Shown: one piece after another, positions 32,075-41,101 of the stretch
Position numbering within the stretch: position 1 is the first letter of the stretch
Layout of the letters: every line of letters begins with the position of its first letter
Origin: Symsagittifera roscoffensis
Taxonomy: Eukaryota; Xenacoelomorpha; Acoela; Convolutidae
NCBI RefSeq assembly: GCF_963678635.1
Contig: NW_026971712.1
Span: 1 to 64,000 of the forward strand
DNA: 64,000 nt
Direction: 5' to 3'
The notes under the pieces: generated by a model
Database searches by the model: none
Told to the model about the DNA's origin: nothing
Seen by the model: only the letters and a program-made list of their open reading frames with translations
Position numbers and translations under genes: made by a program

Positions 32075-32998
32075 TCAGGTACTGTTTGTAATATGCCAGG
32101 TAGAAGGTATGGGCCTCGACCACATCCAAGAGCTCCTGTCTGGTCGTCGCTCTTCTCGGCTGGTACTCGTAGTCTCTGATCTAGTCTCTGATCTCGAGGT
32201 GCTTGTGTTCTCCGTAGTTGGGTTGACAGGTCCCAATCTTCGCCTTGGATGAATAGTTCTTCTTACTGGCGCTTCTCCCAATTGGTCGTGTACATCCGTC
32301 CTTTGCCCTGGCTCGCTAGAGCTTTGCTGCATGTAGGTCACGGCTGGGACCGTTCCCAGACGTGTTTCTAATTTGGGAGGCACAAACGTTGAGATTGCCG
32401 GCTCGTTCGTCGTTTCTTCTTTCTTTAGCGCTCCCGTGTCAAAGAGCGCGACTTCCAGTCCAGCCAGTCGTTGCTGGAAGACTCGGTTCATCCAGGCTTG
32501 TCCTTCGACACTATCAAAATGGATCCCATCGGTGTTTAGTCTGGCCTGATCCATAGCTCTTAGCTCGTGTTCAATGTCCATAAGGATCATCTGTGCAGCA
32601 TTCCTACTGTTGAATTTCGGCCAGAGAGTTGTGAATTCCCATTGTGCCTCTTCCTCATCTGAGCGTCTAGATACATTGTTCGTCACTATTGGGATCATTA
32701 TGTTAGGGATCCTCCCTAGGTTCATAAGCTCCGTCATTCGAAATAGCTGGGTTATCGTTGCACCTTCAAAGGCCAACTCGGATCCGGGATTGTTATTCTT
32801 CCTGTCGTAGTACGGGGTCGCATCTGCGTCGTCTGACTTAGTTCGCGAGGCGTCAGGAACTCCATCGGGGACTGCACACGAGGAACATTCCTTGCAGGTA
32901 TCACTTTTTCCACTGCCGTCGTCAAGGCGAGCCGTTCCGATCGCTCTCAATACTCTTGCCGCAAGCGTTCTATTTCCTGACCCTGCTTCTTGGTGCAA
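32075..32998 (-). CDS. Accessory protein with SGNH-like C-terminal blocks
   Basis: A 307-codon frame. Residues 34-46 hold clustered Cys (CKECSSC). Residues 74-110 (ELAFEGATITQLF, then IPIVTNN) and residues 155-172 (NTDGIHFDSVEGQAWM) match the rhythm of an SGNH-hydrolase domain, with D157 and H160 (32530-32519) as the DxxH block and a following hydrophobic helix. The Ser block is not visible upstream, so a catalytic role is doubtful. After residue 200 the protein becomes Ser, Thr, Arg and Pro-rich. It precedes the second SGNH-like region on the same strand, so the gene may have encoded a tandem pair. Confidence 0.5.
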   Translation of the reverse strand: MHQEAGSGNRTLAARVLRAIGTARLDDGSGKSDTCKECSSCAVPDGVPDASRTKSDDADATPYYDRKNNNPGSELAFEGATITQLFRMTELMNLGRIPNIMIPIVTNNVSRRSDEEEAQWEFTTLWPKFNSRNAAQMILMDIEHELRAMDQARLNTDGIHFDSVEGQAWMNRVFQQRLAGLEVALFDTGALKKEETTNEPAISTFVPPKLETRLGTVPAVTYMQQSSSEPGQRTDVHDQLGEAPVRRTIHPRRRLGPVNPTTENTSTSRSETRSETTSTSREERRPDRSSWMWSRPIPSTWHITNST

Positions 32999-33191
32999 TC
33001 TTCAAATAGTTTCTTCCACATATCCTGTCTTCTTCTACACTGAGCATAGTCTTCGTCGCTTGATCTAGCTCTCTTCTGGTAAGTTCCAAGTCCTCTATCG
33101 TTCCGTTGAGGTCTTGCATCGTTTCATTCGTCAAACTTTCTCTTCCACTCTCGGCCTCTTTGGTGGCATAGCTGCTCTCAGTTGTGAACAA
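32970..33191 (-). pseudogene. Predicted coiled-coil segment
   Basis: A 73-codon frame with the heptad-like stretch MQDLNGTIEDLELTRRELDQ, a good coiled-coil candidate. It overlaps the frames on both sides in other phases and was probably part of the N-terminal region of the accessory protein. Confidence 0.4.
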
Positions 33192-33406
33192 GAGGAGGCA
33201 GCCTCGCTGTTCATCTCCTGATGCATTCTTCTCAGACCAAGCCTAGGCTTTGTTGACAGAGGCGTCTCACCTGGTTGGTAGGTCCTGGAACTTCCCAATC
33301 CGAGCTCGTTCGCCAAGTCACTTCCTGAGAAAGGCCCGTTTCTCCAACTCATTAGCCTCATGTTTGGGCGGTCTAGCACTCCTCTTTCTCCATATGCGGC
33401 CATCAA
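33131..33406 (-). pseudogene. Start of the accessory coding region, with a basic nuclear-signal-like motif
   Basis: A 91-codon frame from the ATG at 33406, the most upstream ATG of the accessory chain. It ends MPPKRPRVEEKV, where PPKRPR resembles a short basic nuclear localisation signal. No other feature is recognised. About 600 bases separate it from the end of element A pol. Confidence 0.4.
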
Positions 33407-34014
33407 TAAGACTTCCGTAATAAGATGTTTATCAAGGCAATCAGCAGCATGACTACCTCTGGGTCCTCCAGAGCGAAGTCTCGATCTATCAGCTGACGAT
33501 ATATCGCATCTATCATCTGTCCTACATCTATCATGGTCCTAGATTCATCAATTCATTCAAATCGAAGTTGTCCATTTCGTTAAATTCGGTTTGATTATCA
33601 GTTTGTGTCAATTGAAATCTGATGAATGATTAAATGATCACTCAGGATCTAGAAAAGAGGTCACGAATATCACATTTGTCAGCATTACTCTAATTTGGTA
33701 TAAAAATTAATTTAAAACAGTCAGAGAAAAAAGTTTTTGATCTTAAAATGCATTAAAATCAGCTTATTGCTAAAATTTTGGAATTCGACCTAAGAATGGA
33801 CAGTCCAAACTTTGGATCTATTCCTAAGATCGTCGTTCGATTATTCATGGTCACTATTCCCTTATTACCCAGGGTCTTAATAACAAAACACAACATACAC
33901 ATCACACACAACACACTTATCACACACAACACACTTATCACACACAACACACTTATCACATACAACACACTTAGTATGACACCTTCCTGCATGCAACCTA
34001 AACTCAGCCTATAA
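33407..34014. other. Non-coding spacer between pol and the accessory chain
   Basis: No recognised gene. AT-rich, with an 18-base tandem repeat near its right side. A promoter or splice acceptor for the accessory chain would be expected here if it was a second transcript; none can be pinpointed. Confidence 0.4.
33902..33973. repeat. Four tandem copies of an 18-bp unit
   Basis: The unit TCACACACAACACACTTA is repeated four times without interruption; the last copy differs by one base. It is just downstream of the pol stop codon on the minus strand. Confidence 0.9.
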
Positions 34015-34911
34015 TCAAATTAAATTTTTTATGTAAGTATACTGTATGTTAATATCGGAAAAGATTACGTGTATCAGTGAATATAGCTCCCGTGGCTGCA
34101 GTAATCCTCGGTTCGGGTCGTATACTGGAAGCGAGAGTTCCTTTAACTCCATTTCCACAAGGAAGTCTCTCAGTCTCGTCAGGGACAATACCAAGTAATC
34201 CGGGTCCACATGCCGCTTCTCCGTCGCTCTCGTCACCAAGATGCATAAATACTTTCCCGGTATCTGCGACGCCGCTGGAGGCAAGGCTGCTACGCCTCCT
34301 ATTCCTGGTTTTTGCATCCAAAGAAATTCTCTGTTTGTGTACTCTCTCTTAAAATCCGCTGCTAACACTGTCCTAAAACTCAATTCCGCTGTAATTTCTA
34401 TCGCACATGTTCTTTTTGTAAATATAAAATCGCTATCTGTCAATATTATGCTACTTGAGTACTGATTTGGCAAGTTGAAATATGACTTAACTACTCTCCA
34501 TGTATCCGGTTTCTTAGGGTCCTCGCCTGTTTCTGCTTCTAGATCACCTGTCTCTCTTGCTATACTTAATTTTTTTATTAATAATTTTTCAGTGTGGGTA
34601 AGTCCTACCCCCACTCCCCGGACAAAAATATCCGTCGACGTCCCCGACGATCGCATACCGGATATTAAATCGAGGTTGGATGCAGGAATGAGTAATTGCC
34701 CTTCCTGGGCAGCCCAGGAAGGATCAACCCTTGCTGTGTTTATGTATTTCATTCTCTCACGGTCTAAATCTTGAATCGTGACACTGGTCCCCTTTGGGTC
34801 CGACGTCATTTCGTTCAGCCATTCCAAGACACGCAGATTTGTCAAGTCTTGTTCGTAAAATTGTTGTTGCTCGTCGTCGAATTCTACCTCGGGCTTAGAC
34901 CGGTCATCGAT
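34015..34911 (-). CDS. Pol C-terminal extension with macro-like domain
   Basis: The frame is open from a TAG at 34914-34912 to its stop at 34015; it is in phase with the segment before that TAG. Residues 135-272, counted from 34845, match a macro domain of the small, OARD1-like type: ILTDSDFIFTKRT (first strand), LAADFKREY (helix with the F-K pattern), GKYLCILVTRATEKRHVDP (strand and turn), TRLRDFLVEMELKELSLP (helix and strand), ELYSLIHVIFSD and INIQYTYI. Macro domains bind or remove ADP-ribose. Here the loop that normally reads GCG is VYDPNRG and the Gly-rich helix start is missing, so binding may be lost or changed. Identification is by eye. Confidence 0.6.
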   Translation of the reverse strand: MDDRSKPEVEFDDEQQQFYEQDLTNLRVLEWLNEMTSDPKGTSVTIQDLDRERMKYINTARVDPSWAAQEGQLLIPASNLDLISGMRSSGTSTDIFVRGVGVGLTHTEKLLIKKLSIARETGDLEAETGEDPKKPDTWRVVKSYFNLPNQYSSSIILTDSDFIFTKRTCAIEITAELSFRTVLAADFKREYTNREFLWMQKPGIGGVAALPPAASQIPGKYLCILVTRATEKRHVDPDYLVLSLTRLRDFLVEMELKELSLPVYDPNRGLLQPRELYSLIHVIFSDINIQYTYIKNLI

Positions 34912-35301
34912 CTACTCCTCGTCGCGGTCGTCGACTATGTCGATGTCTTGCGACATGGTTATTTCTTCCAGACCCACCAACTCTTCCACCATGTTCTTCA
35001 GATCTATTCTGTCCACTACGAAGTCCTCTCCGTAAGGATTGTATTTCTTCGTGAGTCTTGTCCTGTCACTCTGTCGTTTCCGTATCGTAAACGGAAGATC
35101 TGGTTCCAAATTCTTGTGGACCTCCATCTGTTTGGTGTCTTGCCAGTCCTCTTCTGCATAGGGTAAGGTTTCCTTATCCGCTTCATTCACCTCATTGGGA
35201 TCCGGGTCCAGTGGTAGACTTGATCCTTCCTCTACGACCTCATTTCCATCATTCTTCCCCCTGGTGCCCTTCTCATTAACCTCACAGACAGAGTCCATCA
35301 T
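34912..35301 (-). pseudogene. Pol acidic linker between integrase and macro-like domain
   Basis: A 129-codon frame rich in Glu and Asp with a basic patch (TIRKRQSDRTRLTKKYNPYG). It ends DIVDDRDEE at a TAG, after which the same phase continues into the macro-like part, so one stop separates them. Probably an unstructured linker. Confidence 0.6.
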
Positions 35302-35873
35302 CAGATAATCCTCATCTTCCAGTTCTGCAGGTATACACCAGTCTTCCGTAGATGGGTTGTGTGGCTTAATATTTTCCTAGTGAGCGGCTCGTCCGGTACT
35401 CATTCTATAAAAACGTCCCTCCTATTGCATTTCTGTAATAATGAAGGGTCCCCTCGAATTCTTCACGAGCTTTTTCGTTCCTTTAGGTGGTATAACGTTT
35501 TGAAATACCCATACGTAGTGTCCTGCCGAGTAAGCTTTTGCACCAGCTGCTTTTTTTTATCGAATCTTTTCCTCTGCCTTGCCTGTGCCTGCTTTGTGTT
35601 CCGCCTACACAAGTCGTTTAGTTCTTGTTGACGTCTAATCACATACCTTACGTAGACCTGTGGAGATGTTTTCTTCCCCTCTTACTCTGGGTAAAAGAAA
35701 GTCAAGGGCAAAGACTTCTCGTGTCCTGTTAAAATCATGTGTGGACTTAATCCGGTTGTGGTGTGTTGAGTGCTGTTGTAAGCTCCCATCACCTTTGGAA
35801 GGTATCTGTCCCAATCGGTCATGTACCTGGAACAATATACCCTCATCATCGACACCAGCGTCCTATTTTGCCT
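35302..35873 (-). pseudogene. Element A integrase, C-terminal region
   Basis: Directly after the stop that replaces the catalytic Glu, the same phase continues with RYMTDWDRYLPKVMGAYNST and GLSPHMILTGHEK, the helical end of the integrase core in gypsy elements. Further downstream the frame is broken and only short pieces can be read up to 35.30 kb. Confidence 0.6.
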
Positions 35874-36492
35874 CTACACTAAGCCATTTGTCTGGGAATG
35901 GTATGTCGTGGAGTGAACTTGAGCCACCTGTGAGCTACTCATGAGCTCTTTCGTAAGTTCTCCCACGAAAGCTGTTCCGTTATCCGACTGAAACGTCATT
36001 GGACAACCACGTCTCGCTATCCACGTTTTGATTAGATGATCGCACGTCTCTTCTGCTGATGCAGTTATGCAGGGCACGGCCTCTGCATACTTCGTCAAGT
36101 GGTCTATCGTGACCAAGACCTGATTATAGCCACTGTCTGTCATACATTTTTTCTGGTGGTATATCTGAACCACCTCGTTAAATTCAGACGAATCGATCGA
36201 CTGCAAGGAAAATCGCAGTTTCCTTGGATCCTTGACCTGTTGGCATGACAGGCATGCTGTTACCCACTTCTCGCATGCCTTCTTCATTCCAGGCCACTCA
36301 CTTCGGAATCCTCTGGTATACTTTGTCGATTCCCTGATGACCCATCTGATCGTGCGACCTGAATAAAAATTCTGTCTGATAGAGTTGCGGCAACACTATC
36401 GCGTTATTTTTGTACAGGATTTTGTCTTCTTCTCTTCTCTTACAAGCCACGATCCCGTCCTCGTTCAGGTATAACCTTCCCTCTTTTTGCAT
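35874..36492 (-). pseudogene. Element A integrase, zinc finger and core, catalytic residues lost
   Basis: The zinc finger is visible: SHDQMGHQGIDKVYQR (two His) at 36492-36298 and CLSCQQVK (Cys pair) in the next frame, with a frame change between. The core reads VVQIYHQKKC where the first catalytic Asp would be expected, so a Tyr (36161-36159) seems to replace it. FQSDNGTAF keeps the second Asp. The expected Glu after TNGLV is a TAG stop (35876-35874). Integration activity cannot be supported. Confidence 0.8.
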
Positions 36493-36513
36493 AAAGTACT
36501 GTCTCAGAATACG

Positions 36514-37681
36514 TTAACTGTCTTCCTCCAGGTCACCTTTGTCTGGTGTTCCATTTTCGATCCACCTTTTCAAGTTACTCGTCATGCGGTCATTTCTTAG
36601 TGCTCTTAGTAGGTCCGAGAGTCTGTATCTCGCCTTCAAGTACGTCTTCAAGGCCCTCAATTGATTATTCATTTCACCGGGCTGATGCGTGTCATCTTCC
36701 ATCTTCACGCATCAACCCTTCTCCAATGTTTCTGTCTCTTGCCTGAAGGGTTGAAGATCAGTCCTGACTACTTCTTTCTGCGGCAACAAACTCATCGATC
36801 GTCTCGATACCACTATTGTTTCCAGATCACCTGCTGCGTTGTCAAAGACTGTTTCGCTGGGTACCAGGTTGCGATCACTGTCAGGGTCTTGATGTACCTC
36901 TCTGTCCAGGTCTCGTGTGGATCGCTAGCTATGACAATTCCGATTCTGTGCTCGAGTTCCTGTATGAGTAAGTGTCATTTCCTGAATTCCTCGAGTCGTC
37001 ATCAAGGGAAGAATCTGTCACTGAGCATGTTTGTTCATCCGGATCAGTTTTATGCGCTCTGCTCATCCATCTGACTTCCCCTGGACAAAATTTTATCCTC
37101 CAGGTTTCGTTCCTCACCTTGAACATTTTCCTCTACACCTGACTCCCCGGACAAACTTTCTTGTCCCTGGTCTTGTTGATAAACTCGGCTGTTCCCATCA
37201 GCGTCCTTCTCCCTGGACAAACTTTCTTGTCCCAGGTTTTGTTCAACCTCTTCGCCCGATCCTGATCCTCAATGGTTACGGTTTTCCTTTGTGTCTCTTT
37301 CATCTGTTCTTTTCGTTTGTATGATGTACTTTTCAAAGCGTTCTGGGGTATCGAGGACACTGGTTGCTGAACTATTGTCCTACAATCCCTTTCATTTTCC
37401 TTTTGTTGACATCTTGATGGTTTAATCTTCATTTTCTCACTGAATAATGGCGATGCCATGGCTGCTGCCCTTTCGGGGTCATCTCTAGTCACTTCAGTCT
37501 CCAACAATTCACCCAGCATTCGCATCACATGCGAAGTGACCTTCACTGTTTTATCCAGCAATGAGAGGCTGTTTATGTTCATACGAGAGAGTTCCTGTTG
37601 GACCAGGTTCGAACGTAGCAACAGATCCAAAGGCACCGGGTCCTTCTTTGATAAGATTTGTATTTCCGCTGCCTTCTCCAC
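36514..37681 (-). pseudogene. Element A RNase H-integrase linker
   Basis: Frames at 37681-37133, 37126-36929 and 36708-36514 form a long hydrophilic connector. The first carries LLLRSNLVQQELSRMN and a tail with a repeated DKKVCPG word. The second is acidic and Ser-rich. The third is helical (RALKTYLKARYRLSDLLRAL), as expected just before the integrase zinc finger. The linker is much longer than in most gypsy elements. Confidence 0.55.
37078..37245 (-). repeat. Three diverged copies of a short repeat in the pol linker
   Basis: CCTGGACAAA-type words followed by TTTCTTGTCCCTGG recur near 37080, 37145 and 37212, the last two being nearly identical. In protein they give DKKVCPG twice and a diverged KFCPG once. 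Local duplication inside coding sequence. Confidence 0.6.
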
Positions 37682-37735
37682 CGGTATTTTGGGGTGTCAC
37701 GGAATCGAATGTCCAGATTTGTCGAACCATCTCGT

Positions 37736-38330
37736 CTAGGGAAGCGCCTCATACGTTTCTTTGTTCAGAAAAGTGAACCCTTCCTTGATTTCCGCCTGAT
37801 TTGCCTGTTTCTGTTCTAGTCTTTCATAAAACTCAGTCTTCCTGCTGAGGCTGTCAGCATCCTGGTGTTTGTCACGCATGCTGTGCTTGATTATCTTGTG
37901 GTAGCCGTCTAATCTGACTATCCACCGACCAATATAGCTCTGGCTCATCGAGTACGTCTTCAACCAGGATATTGCTCTATTGTCCACGCGTAACTTGAAG
38001 GGAGCGCTACCTAAGTATGCGCGGTAAATCTCCGCGAATTTGACCACTGCAAACAGTTCTGCCTTTGGTGCACCATATTTCATTTCAGTGTCACTCAACA
38101 CTTTACTGCCATATACAATGGGACGGGGAACTGTTCTCCCATTCCATTCCTGCTCCTGTTGCAGTATTCCTGCAGTATGTGTCAAGAACATACATGACCT
38201 TCTCTGTAGGCATGCCTAGCACTGGCGCTTCGCACAGTTCCTGCTTTATGTTCTCGAAGGCAGCTTGAGCTTCTTCGTTCCATTCGAACTTATTTCCTTG
38301 GTTGCGCATCAATTTCTGCATGGGGTGCAC
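37736..38330 (-). pseudogene. Element A RNase H, active site disrupted
   Basis: The domain is recognised by VYGSKVLSDTEMKYGAPKAE (catalytic Glu region), LRVDNRAISWLKTY (middle Asp) and DKHQDADSLSRKTE (last Asp with the LSR motif). The first catalytic Asp segment is damaged: one frame runs into YVLDTYCRNTA and the downstream frame starts LTHTAGILQQEQEW, so a short deletion with frame change lies near 38.18-38.20 kb. The upstream part (FENIKQELCEAPVLGMP) is the usual RT-RNase H connection. Confidence 0.8.
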
Positions 38331-38360
38331 CTTGTCTGCGTATCCTTTTATGAACTCACG

Positions 38361-39044
38361 TTAATAATTGGCAAACCCTAGGAAGCTCATAGGTTGTGTG
38401 TCCGTTCTGGGAGCCTTCCATGTCAACACAGCCTCCACTACTTCCGGGTCCCGCCTTACGCCATGCCTGTCCACCATTCTTCCCAGATACTTGATTGAAT
38501 CCCTAGGGATTTCACATTTCGATGGTTTGCATTTCAAGCCTGCTCTTTTCATGCAACGAAAGACCTCATCGAGCCGATCAATGTGGTCTCCCAAGGTGAG
38601 TGTTGCTATGACCACTTCATACACGTAACACATCACAAGGTTCCCGTACTTCTTCGTCACTTTGGCCAGAGCTTGAGCCATCATTCTTTGAAAAGATGCC
38701 GTGGCGTTGCACTAGCCAAAAGGCATCCCCTTCCACTGGTACAATCCCAATTCACATGCGAATCCGGTCTTTTCTCTGTACTTCTTCCGCAGAGGGACCT
38801 GCCAGAAGGCACAACCCAAGCCCAGTGTGGTGAAGAACTTGGCGTCACCAAGTTTCGAGAGGCTCTCGTCTATTCGCGGTATCGGGTACGCATCTTTTAT
38901 TGTCACTGCGTTCAGGTAACGAAAGTCGCAACAGAGCCTGAGCTGCCCCCTTTCTTCTTGGCCATGACTACCTCGCAAGCCCAAGGCGATTTCGAGGGTT
39001 CTTTCATGTCGTGTTCGAGCAACATTTCTATTTCCGCTAGGCAC
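38361..39044 (-). pseudogene. Element A reverse transcriptase, all catalytic Asp altered
   Basis: Two frames in the same phase are separated by a TAG at 38714-38712, inside the MPFG-CNA motif of the palm. Upstream, LCCDFRYLNAVTIKDAYPIP is the RT block A approach, and FFTTLGLGCAFW has Gly (38822-38820) where the first catalytic Asp is expected. Downstream, the YVDD box reads YVYE (38627-38616). KYLGRMVDRHGV and FLGFANY complete the domain. With none of the three catalytic Asp kept, this RT cannot be active. Confidence 0.85.
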
Positions 39045-39152
39045 GCTTCCAAATTATGAGGCATCATTCGCTTTGCGCCTTCCCTATGAGGAATGGCGCA
39101 TTCTTCTAATTCTATTTCGTGTTCGACGAAGTTGCAACAACCGATATCCGCC

Positions 39153-39578
39153 TTATGTTTTGAAAAAACGTCCGCGTTCCGATTTAAAGTGTTCTATCTC
39201 CGGCAAAACCGGTTTGTCGGATTCTAGTTCATATGACGAGTGGCGTTCCGGAAAGTTCGAGCAGATCGACAAGCCGTCATTCGTTTCGGATTTCATTGAA
39301 AGCAGTTTATTAAGAGATTTGAATTCATCAATTCTCTTTAAAGTTTTATATTTATCAGCATGACTCGGGCAGTCTTTCACATTATATCTCTTCAAATTTT
39401 GTGTCTCCCCATAGTCGGTTTTCATCGGCAAAGCGTAACCAAGTTCCTTTCCACGCTGGATCGTAACCGTGGTGTCCAGTGTTTTCAACAACACACTGGC
39501 ACACAGCCCGTTTCGTGTTACTGAAAAGCTTCGGCCTAAAATCACCGAGCTTTGACTATTTGGGTTGGGTGCAGACAA
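39153..39578 (-). pseudogene. Element A protease-RT connector
   Basis: The frame has SSVILGRSFSVTRNGLCASV and KPVLPEIEH, the region between protease and RT. Compared with copies 2 and 3 it lacks 47 bases between positions 39,185 and 39,195, which shifts the frame and removes the residues before the RT fingers. Copies 2 and 3 retain FSKHKADIG and VEHEIELEEGAIPH there. Confidence 0.7.
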
Positions 39579-39719
39579 ACATGTTTACTATCACTTAACG
39601 AATATAAAATTGTAATTCCAAAAATTGCAATTACAGCTTGTCCCGGCTGTAGTTTCACCTTTCTATCTAAAAAAATTGGTACTTTGTTTTCGTCTGTTAT
39701 TATTCTATTGATTGGTTTT

Positions 39720-40811
39720 TTAACATACTTCCTTCCGGTTCGGGTTTCTAATCTTTATTAGGCCATTGTTCAAGTCAATCATCAAATCGAAATTCCGGAC
39801 AAAATTAAGGCCCAAGATGAATTGGTTTGAGTCGTCTAAATTCTCAACCACCAGGAAGCTCATCCAAAGATCGCGTCCTCCCATGTGAAGGACGGTTATT
39901 GGTGTCCTTCCAGCAACGTAGGTTGCTCCGCGGTTGGTGACCAACAATTTGAGGTTCGTTGGAATTAGATCTTCCCTCGTGCAGCCCATTCTTTCCCAAG
40001 TCTTTAATGGCATCACGCTTAGCACTGCTTCTGTATCCAGTAGTCCTGTTACTCCAATTTTCTTCCCAATGGTGTCTAGCAGATGTATAGTCACATCTGC
40101 CTCGTACCCTATGTGTACTGCATCTGGCTCCATCGTGGCATAATGGCCGATTCTACGGACATTCAGTTCTTCCTGACCCAAATAGATCTGTACCATTTGG
40201 TCACTCTCTGTTGTGACGTAGGTCCTAGTGTAGATACTTATGCCGTCAACGTTCAACATCACTTGATACGGTCCATAGACTTCAACGTAGCGCCCTTGGA
40301 GTTTCTTTGTTCGAGGGCCACCCGTTCTCAAAAACGCTCGCACAGCCCTCAACTCAATGCGTGGCTCTACCTGTCTCAGATAATCTGCATATGGGTCTAA
40401 ATGCATCATAGTGAACTCCGAGAGTTCACTTAGGTTCCTGATCACCTGATGTCCCGCAACTGAAATTATTGACTGTATTCTGCTTCCTTGCGACACTATT
40501 CCGAATGTCTGCTCAGAGATCACGTTTACTTTCATGTTCAAACTGCTTGGTGCTTTCGTTTCCTCAACTTCTGATGCCTCGAAGGCGTTTAGCCTTTCCT
40601 GAATTTTCTCATTTTCTAGTTCGAGCTTCAACTTTTGTTCGATCTCCTTCGTCACCAACTCCTGCTGGACTCTGTTTAGAGCATCCCTCGCGGCTGCCCT
40701 ATAGCCGATCTTGAGGTCATCTGCCGCAGTCACAGGTTTTGGTTCACATATCTCTTCCGTTACTGCCAGCTCTTGCGGTTTTTCCTTTCTGCGTGCCTCC
40801 GCTTCACTCAA
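39720..40811 (-). CDS. Element A Gag end and aspartic protease, DTG changed to DTE
   Basis: A 363-codon frame. The first 100 residues are Glu/Lys-rich and coiled-coil-like (VTKEIEQKLKLELENEKIQE). Residues 240-350 form a retropepsin: VTGLLDTEAVLSVMPLKTW, where the active-site triplet DTG reads DTE (residues 259-261, 40037-40029), then ATYVAGRTPITVLHMGG and FVRNFDLMIDL as flap and C-terminal strand. The Gly of DTG is nearly invariant in this family, so proteolysis is doubtful. Both other copies carry the same change. The apparent ATG start lies downstream of a TAG (40853-40851) in the same coding phase. Confidence 0.8.
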   Translation of the reverse strand: MSEAEARRKEKPQELAVTEEICEPKPVTAADDLKIGYRAAARDALNRVQQELVTKEIEQKLKLELENEKIQERLNAFEASEVEETKAPSSLNMKVNVISEQTFGIVSQGSRIQSIISVAGHQVIRNLSELSEFTMMHLDPYADYLRQVEPRIELRAVRAFLRTGGPRTKKLQGRYVEVYGPYQVMLNVDGISIYTRTYVTTESDQMVQIYLGQEELNVRRIGHYATMEPDAVHIGYEADVTIHLLDTIGKKIGVTGLLDTEAVLSVMPLKTWERMGCTREDLIPTNLKLLVTNRGATYVAGRTPITVLHMGGRDLWMSFLVVENLDDSNQFILGLNFVRNFDLMIDLNNGLIKIRNPNRKEVC

Positions 40812-41089
40812 CAGGCAAGCCTTGCTGGCTTCAACACCCGATAAAGCTTCCTAATGCCTTGGATGCTTGATGTCCGCCACAGCATCCCAGAATAGTGTAC
40901 AATCCGATTTAAAATGACCTTCCAAGTTACAAAAAAACACCTTGGGCCGAATTTCGCAATTACTCCTCTCATGAAATCTTCATCCTCGAGGCTGAAGCCT
41001 TTTGCTTTCATGCCCTGTTTGTAGGTTGCACATGCTGACACTTGATGGTCCGTCGAACTGCAATTCGCACAAGAGCGTCTCTTGTCCAT
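40808..41089 (-). pseudogene. Element A nucleocapsid with two zinc knuckles, second frameshifted
   Basis: The first knuckle CANCSSTDHQVSAC (41071-41030) is a complete CX2CX4HX4C motif. A second knuckle (CFFCNLEGHFKSDC, 40939-40899) is complete only in a neighbouring frame, because the A tract at 40931-40937 has 7 bases here against 8 in copy 2. Downstream of it a TAG at 40853-40851 interrupts the phase. Nucleocapsid would bind the element RNA. Confidence 0.75.
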
Positions 41090-41101
41090 ATCATCCCTTG
41101 G

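Noticed and set aside
39934-40714. Plus-strand open frames opposite the protease and Gag regions, repeated in all copies
   Set aside because: They are shadows of the minus-strand protease frame and repeat only because the DNA is duplicated.
34912-40853. Reassigned TAG codon or regular readthrough in element A
   Set aside because: Several in-frame stops are TAG, but TAA stops also interrupt gag in the same coding phase, and frame changes are common, so plain decay explains them.
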